18,733 nucleotides of DNA from Deltaproteobacteria bacterium (GCA_027031565.1 JALVPX010000049.1:1-18733), one strand, 5' to 3'; numbered from the stretch's first letter, positions 1 to 8,140 are shown. Numbers and translations: made by a program. The notes: generated by a model from the sequence alone, not told the origin.

Positions 1-1
1 C

Positions 2-304
2 GAGGCATCAACCTCCCAGGGTGCTGCATGGAGACTTACAAATTTTCTAAATTATGCCAACAAGTTAGTGACGGATAATCCTGACCTCAAGCCTGTAAAA
101 AAGGCATTAAACACGGTTCGTAAACACAAAAAGCGAATAGTGTCTCGATGGGGCGTTGATTACACTAACGCCCTGCTTGAAGAAATGAATGGTCTATTTC
201 AAGCTGCAAGAGCCAGAGCCCGTGGATACAGGAATGTCCAAACCTTCATTACCATGATTTACCTCATTGGAGCACCACTGGGCCATTTCCTGAAATCCAC
301 ATGA
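2..304 (+). CDS. ISL3-family transposase, C-terminal part
   Basis: The reading frame is open from the window edge to the TGA at 302-304, giving about 100 residues of the C-terminal part of a DDE transposase. The tail has the ISL3 signature around the last catalytic glutamate: LLEEMNGLFQAARARARGYRN, where families of this type show a conserved E, NG and ARGYR, followed by a short region ending in LKST. A GTG at 68 is only an internal codon; the true start is upstream of the window. The protein would catalyse cut-and-paste or replicative movement of the element by binding its terminal repeats. Whether the transposase is intact cannot be judged from this fragment. Confidence 0.8.
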   Translation, partial: EASTSQGAAWRLTNFLNYANKLVTDNPDLKPVKKALNTVRKHKKRIVSRWGVDYTNALLEEMNGLFQAARARARGYRNVQTFITMIYLIGAPLGHFLKST

Positions 305-318
305 AACGTCGAAGAACC
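297..318. repeat. Putative right terminal inverted repeat of the ISL3 element
   Basis: Read on the minus strand from 318, the sequence begins GGTTCTTCGACGTTTCATG, which resembles ISL3-family terminal repeats. It overlaps the transposase stop codon. The partner repeat is outside the window, so the exact length is unknown. Confidence 0.5.
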
Positions 319-349
319 TAAATTAGTGTAGAGCGGGTAGCAGATTATC

Positions 350-637
350 ATGAAACATATAAAGGAAAATGGCAGAGGTGAATTCCCTCGTTACATGAAA
401 GAATTGGGCGCAAGAGAAAACGTAAGGGTCCTTGATCTTCATGCCAAGACACTCGAAGAGTATAACAAATACACGGACGAAGAGCTCCAGGAAAGATTTT
501 GCAAGTGTTATAATAGATTCGATGGTTCGTTCGAGGTAACCCATTATCAACCCCTTGGTGCAAAAACTGTTGCATCGTGGATAAAAGAGCTGGCCTGCGA
601 AGAACCAGAAGGCCTGCTTTGCAGCCATTTCCGTTAG
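350..637 (+). pseudogene. C-terminal remnant of an SGNH/GDSL esterase (rhamnogalacturonan acetylesterase-like)
   Basis: The 95-residue frame matches the C-terminal half of SGNH-hydrolase esterases of the rhamnogalacturonan acetylesterase kind. It has a GEFPRYMKELGARENVRVLDL stretch (usually '(D/E)YP..M.ELA....VP.IDL' in the family), a variable helix, and then VTHYQPLGAKTVASWI, which corresponds to the D-x-x-H catalytic block followed by a 'GA..VA' helix. The N-terminal half with the catalytic GDS serine block and the Gly and Asn blocks is missing. Upstream there are in-frame stops (338-340) and then the IS end at 318. The ATG at 350 has no ribosome binding site. It is therefore probably a decayed gene, not a small functional protein. 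The Asp of the Asp-His pair is not clearly preserved (the residues before His read F-E-V-T). Family assignment is from recalled motifs only. Confidence 0.55.
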
Positions 638-979
638 ACTTGCAGTAATTGCCGAGCAGGGGGCAGGATGATAGCCGGGCAGTTGTTGTTCTGCTCCCTT
701 TCTTTGTATATCCAAGCTCTGTCTTTAAGATTGGCTGTTCCCCAGCCTGCTGCTTGAATTCTAGTCTTGCAGCATCCAGGCGATATCACTAGCGCCCCCA
801 CATTACCGTTGATCCACTGAGCCGGGATCCGGCAAACTATAAAGTGGGCCGCATTTCCCAGATAATTCCATCAAGAAATTTCCTCAAATTTCCGATAACT
901 CATTAAGGTTTAATGGAAAAAATATGCTTTATCCCGCGTCTTTGCTGTTGCCGCAACTTAACGGATAAATGTTCAAATT
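638..979. other. Intergenic region, no gene recognised
   Basis: Between the esterase remnant and the sensor kinase I find no convincing coding frame, RNA gene or strong promoter. The sequence includes a palindromic CCGGGATCCGG at 822-832 and a TATAAA at 838-843 without a well-placed -35 element. A 73-residue plus-strand frame starting at 913 overlaps the kinase start in another frame and has no family features. Confidence 0.5.
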
Positions 980-3900
980 ATGAAAAGACGTTCATATGTT
1001 CCTCTCTTTTTGCTGTCGTTTGTAATTTTTTGTTGTGCCGTAGCAGCCGTATCTTACACGATAAAAGGCTTGAACGAGGGCAAGATAAAGACGATCAAGG
1101 CGCTATTGAAAGAGCGGGCCGCAGAAGTTGCTGACCGGGTGGAAACCCTGCGCTTTAATCTTGATCTCCTTGCACTTAATCCTTCAATTTCAGAATGGAT
1201 AAGAAATGAGACAAAGGCCCATGCCCTAGAAAAATTTGTGACACGTCTTCATGAAAAGGCTGGTCTTTTGACTGTCTATGCGCTGGACAGCAAAGGTAAT
1301 TGTATTTTTTCCACAGATTCCAGGTTCCTGGGCAAGAATTACGGTTTCAGGCCATATTTCAAAGATGCAGCAGCGTATGGAAGAGGTACGTACGTGGCAC
1401 AAGGCGTCACCAGTAAAAAGGTGGGGCTTTATCTTTCCAGAAAGGTGAACATGGTGCCTGGAAAAGAGGCAGGGGGATTCATGGTAATGGTCTTCAAGGT
1501 TGATCCGAAGATCTTGCTTGCCTCATCGGAGCTGATAAATGTTCCACACATGGAGACATGGCTGGCAACCTCAAGTGGTGTCCTGTTCCGACCCGGCGCC
1601 AAGGCATTTTACAGCCTCAATCCAATGAATGAAGAATGGTACAAGCGCATCAAGGGGATGAGGCAGTTTGGACAGGCCAAGATAGCAAGCCTCGGATTCC
1701 CGGAAGACACATGGCAAAAGCTCTTGATGCTGGAGGGCGTAACAGCGGTACGAAACGGCAAGCAGTTTTACATAACTAGGATAGGTCTTGCTGAAAATGG
1801 CTTTTCTACGGTTGTGATAGTGCCAGGTTCCTTTGAATCCCTCGAATATGCCATTATGAAAAGGGCAGTGGTCACGATTTCCTTCCTCTTTTTGCTGGCG
1901 GTGTGCCCCTTGGGCCTTCTGCTCTTTTATCTAAAGAGGCAGCAGGACGACCTGGAGAGCTCAAAATCAAAGATAAGGCTCCTCGAGACTGCAGTTGAGC
2001 AGGCGGCCCATATGGTGTTGATAACAGATGCAGACGGGCACATCGAATATGTGAATCCCGCGTTTTTGAAAACCACTGGATATTCCAGGAAAGAAGTACT
2101 TGGCATAAGTCCAAGCATACTCAAGAGTGGTTTCCATCCTCCTGATTTCTACAAGGAGATGTGGGATACCATAAAAAAGGGGCTGGTCTGGAAGGGCAGG
2201 TTCTATAACAAGAGAAAAGATGGAAGCTGTTTCTGGGTCGATGCCCTTATCAGCCCTGTTTTCAATGAAAAGGGCGATATAAGCCATTTCATAGCCATCA
2301 ATCACGACGTAACCGAGCTGGTGAACCTTGAGGAAAAGCTCAAGAAAAAGGTGTTGGAGCTCGAGGCTGTCATGGATCACGCGGGTGTTGGCATACTCCT
2401 TGTGCGGAACCGTAAGATATTGATGGTAAACAAGAGGCTGGCAAAAATATTTGGCCAGGAACCAAAAGAGATGATCGGCAAAGAGACCCAGCTCTTCTAT
2501 TCCTCCCAGCAGGAATATGAGATGATAATGAGCAAGTGGTATCCGAAACTCCTGAATGGAGAGCGGGTTGTATTCGAACACAAAACCATCATCCAGGGGG
2601 GAGGAACAAGATATTTCCTGGTGATAGGAAAGGCGTCAAGACCCGGTGACTTGAAAACTATGGAGACGGTATGGGTGCTCCATGACATCACCGAGCTGAA
2701 GAAACTGCAAAATGAACTCAGAGAAGCCAAGGAACGCGCCGAAGCGGCGAGCAGGGCAAAGAGCGAGTTTCTTGCCAACATGAGCCACGAGATCAGGACC
2801 CCGCTTAACGGGGTAATTGGGATGTTGGACTTGTTGGCAACCACCAGGCTTGATGACACTCAAACCAACTATTTGTCCAGCGCCACGACCAGTGCAGAAA
2901 TCCTGCTTGCGCTCCTAAATGACATACTAGATTTTTCAAAGATCGAGGCAGGCAAGTTGAGCCTGGAGGAGGTGGATTTCAACCTTCATGCACTTATGGA
3001 TGGCCTGGCTTCATCCATTCAAGGTCTGGCAGCACAAAAAGACCTGGAGATCAAGGTGCATGCAGATGTGAATCTGCCAGGCTGCATCAAGGGAGACCCC
3101 ACTAGGCTGAGACAGGTGCTCATGAACTTATTGAGCAACGCAGTGAAGTTTACCAGAAAAGGCTTTGTTAAAATAACTGCTGCACTCTTGGAAAAAGATG
3201 ATAAAGAAGTCAGCCTCTATTTTTCCGTAGAAGATACCGGCGTGGGAATCCCCGAACACAAGAAAGCTGAACTCTTCCAGGAGTTCACCCAGGTAGATGC
3301 CTCAATTACCCGTAAATTTGGAGGAACAGGCCTTGGGCTGGCCATATCAAAGAGGCTGGTGGAGATGATGGGAGGGGAGATCGGAGTGGAAAGCGAGGTG
3401 GACAAGGGGTCAAAATTCTGGTTCACGGTGAAATTCCAGCTTGGAGACGAAGCCTCCGAAGGCTGCCAGAAGGCCTTGACCTCCAACGGCCTGGATCTAA
3501 AACAATACAGGGAATTCATAACCCAAAATCCCAAAAGGGTCCTGGTGGTGGATGACAATATCATAAACCAGCAGATATTGTTGTCGATGCTGCAGAAACT
3601 TGGGATAAGGGCCGAGGCCGTGAGCAATGGAGAAGATGCAGTTGGAGCCGTATCTGTCATTCCCTATGATCTTGTTTTGATGGACATCCAGATGCCGGTC
3701 ATGGACGGAACAGAGGCCACAAGGCTGATCCGTTCCAAAAAATCAGAGGCCATCAACCCTGATATTCCCATTATCGCGCTTACTGCTCACGCCTTCAAAG
3801 AAGAGGTTGAGGCCTTTTTAAGATGCGGGATGAATGACCACCTTGCCAAGCCCGTCACCTTGGAAAAACTGGCAGGATGCTTGAAGAGATGGCTCGTTGA

Positions 3901-4381
3901 CGAAAGGCCTCATCATGGAGTGGATCATCAAGATATCAGGATCTCAAGAGGAGATAGTCCTGCCGAAGAAAAGAGGCCAGGGGATACAATAGGCAATCTG
4001 AGAAGTTTTGACCGTGCCTTCTTTGAGGAAAGGACCTTCAACAACAAGGAATTGATGCAGCGCCTCATAATAACATACTTGAAAAGTATGCCAGCTGAAT
4101 TGGATGCCTTGTCCAAGGAACTTGACGGCAATGAAATGGAAAAGGTCATGAACAAGGCGCATTTGATAAAGGGTTCATCAGCAAATATGGGGGCGGAAGA
4201 ATTATCATATCTGGCCGCCCAATTGGAGGCAAATATAAAGGAAGGAAAGGCAGATAAGGATGTGCTCGTGGACATGGCAGAACGTATGAAGCGTGCATTT
4301 GGTGAACTGTCCAAAGAGCTGGAGGTGCTCCTTGAGGAGTGCATTGTGGCTACCAGGAGGCAGAGCAAGGGGACAATATAA
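980..4381 (+). CDS. Membrane-bound hybrid sensor histidine kinase (Cache-PAS-PAS-HisKA-HATPase-REC-HPt)
   Basis: This 1133-residue protein is a complete phosphorelay sensor. Two membrane helices (about 7-27 and 296-318) bracket a periplasmic region that looks like a double Cache ligand-binding domain, including the STDSRFLGKNYGFRPYF stretch typical of dCache. Two PAS domains follow (about 336-445 and 460-575), separated by a short charged helix. The HisKA block MSHEIRTPLNG places the phosphorylated histidine at residue 603. The ATPase shows the N box (NLLSNAVKFT, about 716), DTGVGIP (about 752) and GGTGLGLAIS (about 781). A receiver domain from about 852 has DD and the phosphoacceptor aspartate 902 (LMDIQMPVMDG). 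A C-terminal HPt domain carries His1061 in AHLIKGSSANMGA. All four phosphotransfer elements are present, yet no cognate regulator lies nearby, so the partner is unknown. The ATG at 980 has only a weak upstream purine stretch. The ligand cannot be inferred. Confidence 0.93.
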   Translation: MKRRSYVPLFLLSFVIFCCAVAAVSYTIKGLNEGKIKTIKALLKERAAEVADRVETLRFNLDLLALNPSISEWIRNETKAHALEKFVTRLHEKAGLLTVYALDSKGNCIFSTDSRFLGKNYGFRPYFKDAAAYGRGTYVAQGVTSKKVGLYLSRKVNMVPGKEAGGFMVMVFKVDPKILLASSELINVPHMETWLATSSGVLFRPGAKAFYSLNPMNEEWYKRIKGMRQFGQAKIASLGFPEDTWQKLLMLEGVTAVRNGKQFYITRIGLAENGFSTVVIVPGSFESLEYAIMKRAVVTISFLFLLAVCPLGLLLFYLKRQQDDLESSKSKIRLLETAVEQAAHMVLITDADGHIEYVNPAFLKTTGYSRKEVLGISPSILKSGFHPPDFYKEMWDTIKKGLVWKGRFYNKRKDGSCFWVDALISPVFNEKGDISHFIAINHDVTELVNLEEKLKKKVLELEAVMDHAGVGILLVRNRKILMVNKRLAKIFGQEPKEMIGKETQLFYSSQQEYEMIMSKWYPKLLNGERVVFEHKTIIQGGGTRYFLVIGKASRPGDLKTMETVWVLHDITELKKLQNELREAKERAEAASRAKSEFLANMSHEIRTPLNGVIGMLDLLATTRLDDTQTNYLSSATTSAEILLALLNDILDFSKIEAGKLSLEEVDFNLHALMDGLASSIQGLAAQKDLEIKVHADVNLPGCIKGDPTRLRQVLMNLLSNAVKFTRKGFVKITAALLEKDDKEVSLYFSVEDTGVGIPEHKKAELFQEFTQVDASITRKFGGTGLGLAISKRLVEMMGGEIGVESEVDKGSKFWFTVKFQLGDEASEGCQKALTSNGLDLKQYREFITQNPKRVLVVDDNIINQQILLSMLQKLGIRAEAVSNGEDAVGAVSVIPYDLVLMDIQMPVMDGTEATRLIRSKKSEAINPDIPIIALTAHAFKEEVEAFLRCGMNDHLAKPVTLEKLAGCLKRWLVDERPHHGVDHQDIRISRGDSPAEEKRPGDTIGNLRSFDRAFFEERTFNNKELMQRLIITYLKSMPAELDALSKELDGNEMEKVMNKAHLIKGSSANMGAEELSYLAAQLEANIKEGKADKDVLVDMAERMKRAFGELSKELEVLLEECIVATRRQSKGTI

Positions 4382-4393
4382 ACGCCTTACACC

Positions 4394-6658
4394 TTACCAT
4401 ATCCCCCTGTATCCCAGTTCCTTTCTTATCCTGTCAAGGCGCCTTTCAAGATCAATCCGCCATTCCGCATGTATCCTGGCAGCCGGCGGCGCGATCAATT
4501 CCGGCAACCCATAGACAAGCCTGTTGGCTGCGTGACTTGCCTCTATCACTGCCTCTATGCTTCTTGCGCCAAATTTGTAATGGGCTATCAGCAGACGCAG
4601 CAACAGGCCTGAGGTCTTCCTTGCAGCCTTTTTCCAGTGGTTGCTCATCTGGTGTGCTATTATGAAGGCGCGTTTGAGCAATATCCTTTTTAGCTCCGCG
4701 AGTTCCGCTTCTGTTGCAGAATCCCGAAGCAGGGTCTCCGGGATGTCTATGCCGTCAATATCGAGCACCACCCGCAGTCTGCTCATAAAATCGGGGATTT
4801 TGAGTGTCTTAACACTGTGCTGATCCCCAGGACTCCCCTGGTGCAGCATGGCCTCCATTTCATCCCATGAATATTTGACCCCGCCGGCAAACACAAATAT
4901 GGATCTGCCGATGTAATGAGGAATGCCGTGTACATAGGTTACGCCATCCTGCATGGAGGGCAGGAAATAGCGTAGGTAGCCGAATTCTTCGCCTTCGAAC
5001 GGGCAGTCAAATTCGTCCCAGAAGGCAATGGGAACCTTGCCCTTTGCTACCGATGCCCTGACTAGGTCAATGGCCGAGTTTATCTCTTCCGGCCCTGAGA
5101 ATTGTGTCAAATTGAACTCGAAGAATTCGAACGGATTCACGTCGAAGTGCCTTGAAATGACCTTGGCGACCTCGGTTACGGCAAAGGATTTTCCTGAACC
5201 CGGTGGGCCGAACACGCCTATGCACAAAGGACGTTTGAAACCCTCCTTGGATACATAGCTGTCCATAACGCCTTTCAGAGTGACGACAGGAGCCATTTCT
5301 GCCGGGTCGGTGGTTCTCAATGCACCAACCTGGAAGATCCTCAATCCCTCAAAACCTTTTTTACGGTTGACCTCTTCCTTAAGGTGTTTCAACACGGAAA
5401 GGATCACGCCCATATAACCGAGCCGCTGTTCCATTGGCTCTTCCACTATGCCATAGGGACAGGTTGGATTGGGCTGGAAAAAGTTCCTGAACGCCTTTTT
5501 GCGTTCTTCATTCCATTCCTGGCATGCAACTGTTTCAAGTATTTTGTCGAACTCTGGTGTAAAAGGCTTTAACTCGAAAAAGGCGGGGTCGATTTTGGTT
5601 TCCAGAAAAGAACATTGAACACCACTAGGGAAGACAGAAGAGAAATCCAATTCTGGAAATTTGAGTTCATCGTCGAAAAAATAGCCCTTTTCGGAAAGGA
5701 GGTTCCAGTTCAGGAGGACTCTTTTTGAAAAATCAAAAAAATAGCTTCGCTGGATTGGGAACTCGCCAAGGGTGAGGGTGTCGATGGCCAGCATTGCAGG
5801 CACAAGCGTATCGTAACAAGGCACAGAACCCTTTTTGCCAGCGGATGTTTTTTCCGGCAGGCATCCTTCCCTGTGGCGAAACATGGCAGTTTCCGGGCCA
5901 AGGTAGAGGAGAGCATGGGGATACATCTCCACCATCAAATGGTTTTTGAACCGTCCCTGCTCACTGTCCCACAGGCCCACTTCGTCTGATTTGAGTGCCC
6001 TTATGCTCATGGCCACGATGGATTCCCAAACAACTGCGCTGTCCATTTCCATGCGCGTGGTTTCGAGGTCTGAAAGGCGGCAGAAAAGGATGAATTTTTC
6101 CCCAAAGGCCTCTGCATAGGTCTGCCAGTGGGCAGCGCTGATGCCGAGCGCCATGACCCACGCCTTTGGATTGCGCCTTTTCAGTTCAAGGGCGATATCC
6201 GGGGGGCTGCCGCCATCATCAATGATGATTATGCCGTCATTGTCTTGGAAGACCTCCTTGTGGGGGCCATTCATGTCCACCCAGTCAGGTTCGGGCTTGC
6301 GGCCCTTTGGCGGCAGGATCTGGTGCACCATGAACCAGCCATACTTGTCTTCGCTATATGTCTCTTTGGTCTTCTTGAAGAGCTGAAAGATCTCCTTTAT
6401 GTCTCCATAATATCTCGTATTTATCTTGGGCTTTTCCAGGCTGGAACCATTGAGGAAGGAGGAAAGCCAGGTTACGTACTCTTCGAGCCTGCCCTCTTGA
6501 ACACTGATCTGCCCGGCAAGGAGTTCTATGAAATCTCCGGGATTATATCCATAGGCAGGCAGGCTGCCCTCGGCAATAAGGCTGACCTCTTTTATGGGAA
6601 GGTTTGTTATGACTACCCTTGAGCCAAGGAGGAGGATCTTTTTCGACTCCACTGCCAT
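4394..6658 (-). CDS. Uncharacterised AAA+ ATPase (754 residues) with a large N-terminal region
   Basis: The C-terminal third is a clear AAA+ module: Walker A GPPGSGKS at residues 484-491, Walker B IAFWDEFD with D548-E549, a sensor-1-like IFVFAGG, and a C-terminal helical lid with HYKFGARSIEAVIEAS. The module resembles a little-studied group of bacterial AAA proteins, recalled from memory, with a 'VFWDEFD' and 'GRAIFVFAGG' pattern. The N-terminal 450 residues lack a motif I can name. A segment near residues 130-290 (DGIIIIDDGG through LLYLGPETAMF and PCYDTLVPAML) has a faint ribokinase/PfkB-like rhythm, but this is weak. No signal peptide or membrane helix is seen, so it is probably cytoplasmic. 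The gene starts 6 bases after the cyclophilin stop with AAGGGG as ribosome binding site, so the two are almost certainly co-transcribed. It converges on the sensor kinase gene with a 12-base gap. Confidence 0.75.
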   Translation of the reverse strand: MAVESKKILLLGSRVVITNLPIKEVSLIAEGSLPAYGYNPGDFIELLAGQISVQEGRLEEYVTWLSSFLNGSSLEKPKINTRYYGDIKEIFQLFKKTKETYSEDKYGWFMVHQILPPKGRKPEPDWVDMNGPHKEVFQDNDGIIIIDDGGSPPDIALELKRRNPKAWVMALGISAAHWQTYAEAFGEKFILFCRLSDLETTRMEMDSAVVWESIVAMSIRALKSDEVGLWDSEQGRFKNHLMVEMYPHALLYLGPETAMFRHREGCLPEKTSAGKKGSVPCYDTLVPAMLAIDTLTLGEFPIQRSYFFDFSKRVLLNWNLLSEKGYFFDDELKFPELDFSSVFPSGVQCSFLETKIDPAFFELKPFTPEFDKILETVACQEWNEERKKAFRNFFQPNPTCPYGIVEEPMEQRLGYMGVILSVLKHLKEEVNRKKGFEGLRIFQVGALRTTDPAEMAPVVTLKGVMDSYVSKEGFKRPLCIGVFGPPGSGKSFAVTEVAKVISRHFDVNPFEFFEFNLTQFSGPEEINSAIDLVRASVAKGKVPIAFWDEFDCPFEGEEFGYLRYFLPSMQDGVTYVHGIPHYIGRSIFVFAGGVKYSWDEMEAMLHQGSPGDQHSVKTLKIPDFMSRLRVVLDIDGIDIPETLLRDSATEAELAELKRILLKRAFIIAHQMSNHWKKAARKTSGLLLRLLIAHYKFGARSIEAVIEASHAANRLVYGLPELIAPPAARIHAEWRIDLERRLDRIRKELGYRGIW

Positions 6659-6664
6659 GCCCCT

Positions 6665-7285
6665 TTATTTTTTGTTGGCTGCCTTTTGATGTATCACCCT
6701 GATGGTCTTGATTATTACAGGGTCAACTGGCACATTCCTGTAAAATCCCTTGCTGGTTGTCTTTACCTTGGCAATTTTATCCACCACATCCATTCCCTTG
6801 ATTACTTTACCAAAAACTGCATAGCCGAATCCCCTGGATGATTCATCTCTATGGTTGAGAAAATGGTTGCCTTTCAAGTTAATGAAGAATTGTGAAGTTG
6901 CGCTGTCCACCACGCTGGTCCTGGCCATGGCAATGGTGCCGCGGGAGTTCCTCAAGCCAGAACGAGCCTCGTTCTTGATGGGAGGAAATGTCTTTATCTT
7001 GCTCATATCTGGCCTGAATCCGCCGCCTTGAATCATAAATCCATCAATTACACGGTGAAATATTGTATTGTCATAGGCCTTGGCATCCACATATTTGAGG
7101 AAATTTTTAACTGTGAGCGGGGCCTTGTCTGGCCAAAGTTCGACTACGATGCCACCCATATTGGTATTGATCAAAACCAGGGGCCTGCCTTTTTTTGGAG
7201 CAGTTTCAGCGAGGGACAGGGAAGTCTGCAAGACCAGGCACAGGGTTAGGACCAGCAATTTTGTCAATAGGGATTTAATACTCAT
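6665..7285 (-). CDS. Secreted cyclophilin-type peptidyl-prolyl cis-trans isomerase
   Basis: The 206-residue protein has an N-terminal signal peptide (positively charged MSIKSLLTK, a leucine-rich core, probable cleavage after about residue 26 at LSLA) and a cyclophilin domain filling the rest. Visible family blocks are the catalytic FHRVIDGFMIQGG, the substrate-pocket SQFFINLKGNHFLNH, and GYAVFGKVIKGMDVVDKI. It should speed proline isomerisation during folding of exported proteins in the periplasm, like E. coli PpiA. The ATG at 7285 is preceded by a good AAAGGAG site. It lies downstream of the rpmA terminator and 6 bases upstream of the AAA+ gene, suggesting its own promoter and a two-gene operon; TAAAAT at 7301-7306 (minus strand) could be its -10 element, with no clear -35. 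Pairing a periplasmic foldase with a cytoplasmic ATPase is not obviously a functional link. Confidence 0.93.
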   Translation of the reverse strand: MSIKSLLTKLLVLTLCLVLQTSLSLAETAPKKGRPLVLINTNMGGIVVELWPDKAPLTVKNFLKYVDAKAYDNTIFHRVIDGFMIQGGGFRPDMSKIKTFPPIKNEARSGLRNSRGTIAMARTSVVDSATSQFFINLKGNHFLNHRDESSRGFGYAVFGKVIKGMDVVDKIAKVKTTSKGFYRNVPVDPVIIKTIRVIHQKAANKK

Positions 7286-7324
7286 GGTCGCTCCTTTTTT
7301 ATTTTAGCACAGCCTCTTCAAGGT

Positions 7325-7360
7325 TAAAAATAAAAAGCCTGCACCACTTCTGGTACAGGC
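7325..7360 (-). terminator. Rho-independent terminator after rplU-rpmA
   Basis: A hairpin at 7337-7360 pairs GCCTG with CAGGC and ACCA with TGGT around one mismatch and a CTTC-type loop. On the minus strand it is followed by GCTTTTTATTTTT, a typical uridine tract. It lies between the rpmA stop and the cyclophilin start and should separate the two transcription units. Confidence 0.8.
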
Positions 7361-7419
7361 CTGTTTATCTTTTTCGGCCTTGGGGATCCATAGGTGGATC
7401 AAGGCCAGTTTGGTCATTT

Positions 7420-7674
7420 TCAGGCAGCTGGATAGACGCTTACACGTTGGCGGTTGTTGACTGTTTCAAATTGCACAATGCCGTCAACCTTGGCAAACAA
7501 GGTGTAATCTTTACCGCAGCCAACATTTTTGCCAGGGTGAAATTTTGTGCCAAGCTGCCTTACAAGTATGTTGCCAGCCTTTACGAATTGGCCTCCATAT
7601 CTCTTGACGCCCCTGCGCTGGCCTTTACTGTCCCTTCCATTTCTTGTGCTGCCGCCTGCTTTTTTATGCGCCAT
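7420..7674 (-). CDS. rpmA: 50S ribosomal protein L27
   Basis: The 84-residue product begins MAHKKAGGSTRNGRDS and contains KRYGGQFVKAGNILVRQ and GTKFHPGKNVGCGKD, the well-conserved L27 core. L27 sits near the peptidyl transferase centre, where its N-terminal tail contacts tRNA. There is no N-terminal extension of the kind cleaved in Firmicutes, so Met1 is the mature start or nearly so. The start has a GAGAGG site about ten bases upstream and lies 14 bases after the rplU stop, as expected for the rplU-rpmA pair. A terminator follows directly. The obg gene, which often follows rpmA, is not here. Confidence 0.98.
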   Translation of the reverse strand: MAHKKAGGSTRNGRDSKGQRRGVKRYGGQFVKAGNILVRQLGTKFHPGKNVGCGKDYTLFAKVDGIVQFETVNNRQRVSVYPAA

Positions 7675-7688
7675 GGTTCAATACCTCT

Positions 7689-8000
7689 CTAAACCTCGAT
7701 TGTTTTTATCTCAACGGCTGTATATGGCTGCCTGTGTCCTCTTTTGACTTTGTAGCCCTTGCGCCGCTTCTTTTTCATGACCGTAACCTTTTTCCCTTTG
7801 CCATGCTCTACGATCTTGACCTTTACCAATGCGTTTTCCAGTAAAGGGGTGCCCACGTGAACTTCCCCTTCCTGCATGACCATTCGAACATCCTTGATCT
7901 CAAGTTCGTCTCCCACTTCGCCAGGAAGTTTTTCCACTTTTATCACTTCTCCCGGGGAGACTTTATATTGTTTGCCGCCGGTTTGTACTATAGCGTACAT
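7689..8000 (-). CDS. rplU: 50S ribosomal protein L21
   Basis: The 103-residue protein starts MYAIVQTGGKQYKVSPGEV and has the C-terminal KKRRKGYKVKRGHRQPYT block that identifies L21, a 23S-rRNA-binding protein of the large subunit. Length is normal for the family. The ATG at 8000 follows a strong GGAGGAAATC ribosome binding site. It is the first gene of the rplU-rpmA unit, with a sigma70-like promoter about 40 bases upstream. Confidence 0.98.
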   Translation of the reverse strand: MYAIVQTGGKQYKVSPGEVIKVEKLPGEVGDELEIKDVRMVMQEGEVHVGTPLLENALVKVKIVEHGKGKKVTVMKKKRRKGYKVKRGHRQPYTAVEIKTIEV

Positions 8001-8036
8001 GATTTCCTCCGTTGGTTCAATTTAAGACAGCAGAGA

Positions 8037-8064
8037 AAAATAACATCCTGCCCGATTGTGTCAA
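8037..8064 (-). promoter_or_regulatory. Sigma70-like promoter of rplU-rpmA
   Basis: On the minus strand a perfect TTGACA (8064-8059) is followed after 16 bases by TATTTT (8042-8037). This would start transcription near 8030, about 30 bases before the rplU ATG. The short leader leaves little room for a ribosomal-protein autoregulatory structure. Confidence 0.65.
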
Positions 8065-8140
8065 GTTCTGAAGGCGCAATTTGTGGTAAAGGCGCGTGTA
8101 TAGGGGCAGAGGAGTTTCCTTGCTTCTGCAAACCGAAATG

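Larger units (their letters stand above)
1..318 (+). mobile_element. Right end of an ISL3-family insertion sequence (left part outside the window)
   Basis: This stretch contains the 3' part of an ISL3-type transposase gene. Its stop lies 14 bases before a terminal sequence that reads GGTTCTTCGACGTTTCATG on the minus strand, starting at 318. ISL3 elements typically begin with a GG(T/C)TCTT-like inverted repeat and end just past the transposase stop, so I place the outer edge at 318. The next 8 bases, 319-326 (TAAATTAG), are AT-rich and of the length ISL3 elements duplicate on insertion. The left end is outside the window, so neither the matching repeat nor the duplication can be confirmed. Confidence 0.7.

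Noticed and set aside
323..715. 130-residue minus-strand frame opposite the esterase remnant
   Set aside because: No family features, no ribosome binding site, and it lies opposite a better-supported homologous frame.
913..1134. 73-residue plus-strand frame at the kinase start
   Set aside because: It overlaps the signal and membrane helix of the kinase in another frame and has no recognisable motif.
1967..2581. 204-residue minus-strand frame inside the kinase
   Set aside because: It is the antisense shadow of the PAS domains; the sense strand has clear domain motifs throughout.
4394..6658. RyR domain in the AAA+ protein
   Set aside because: I recalled that some similar AAA proteins are linked to RyR domains, but no RyR-like segment could be recognised in this sequence.
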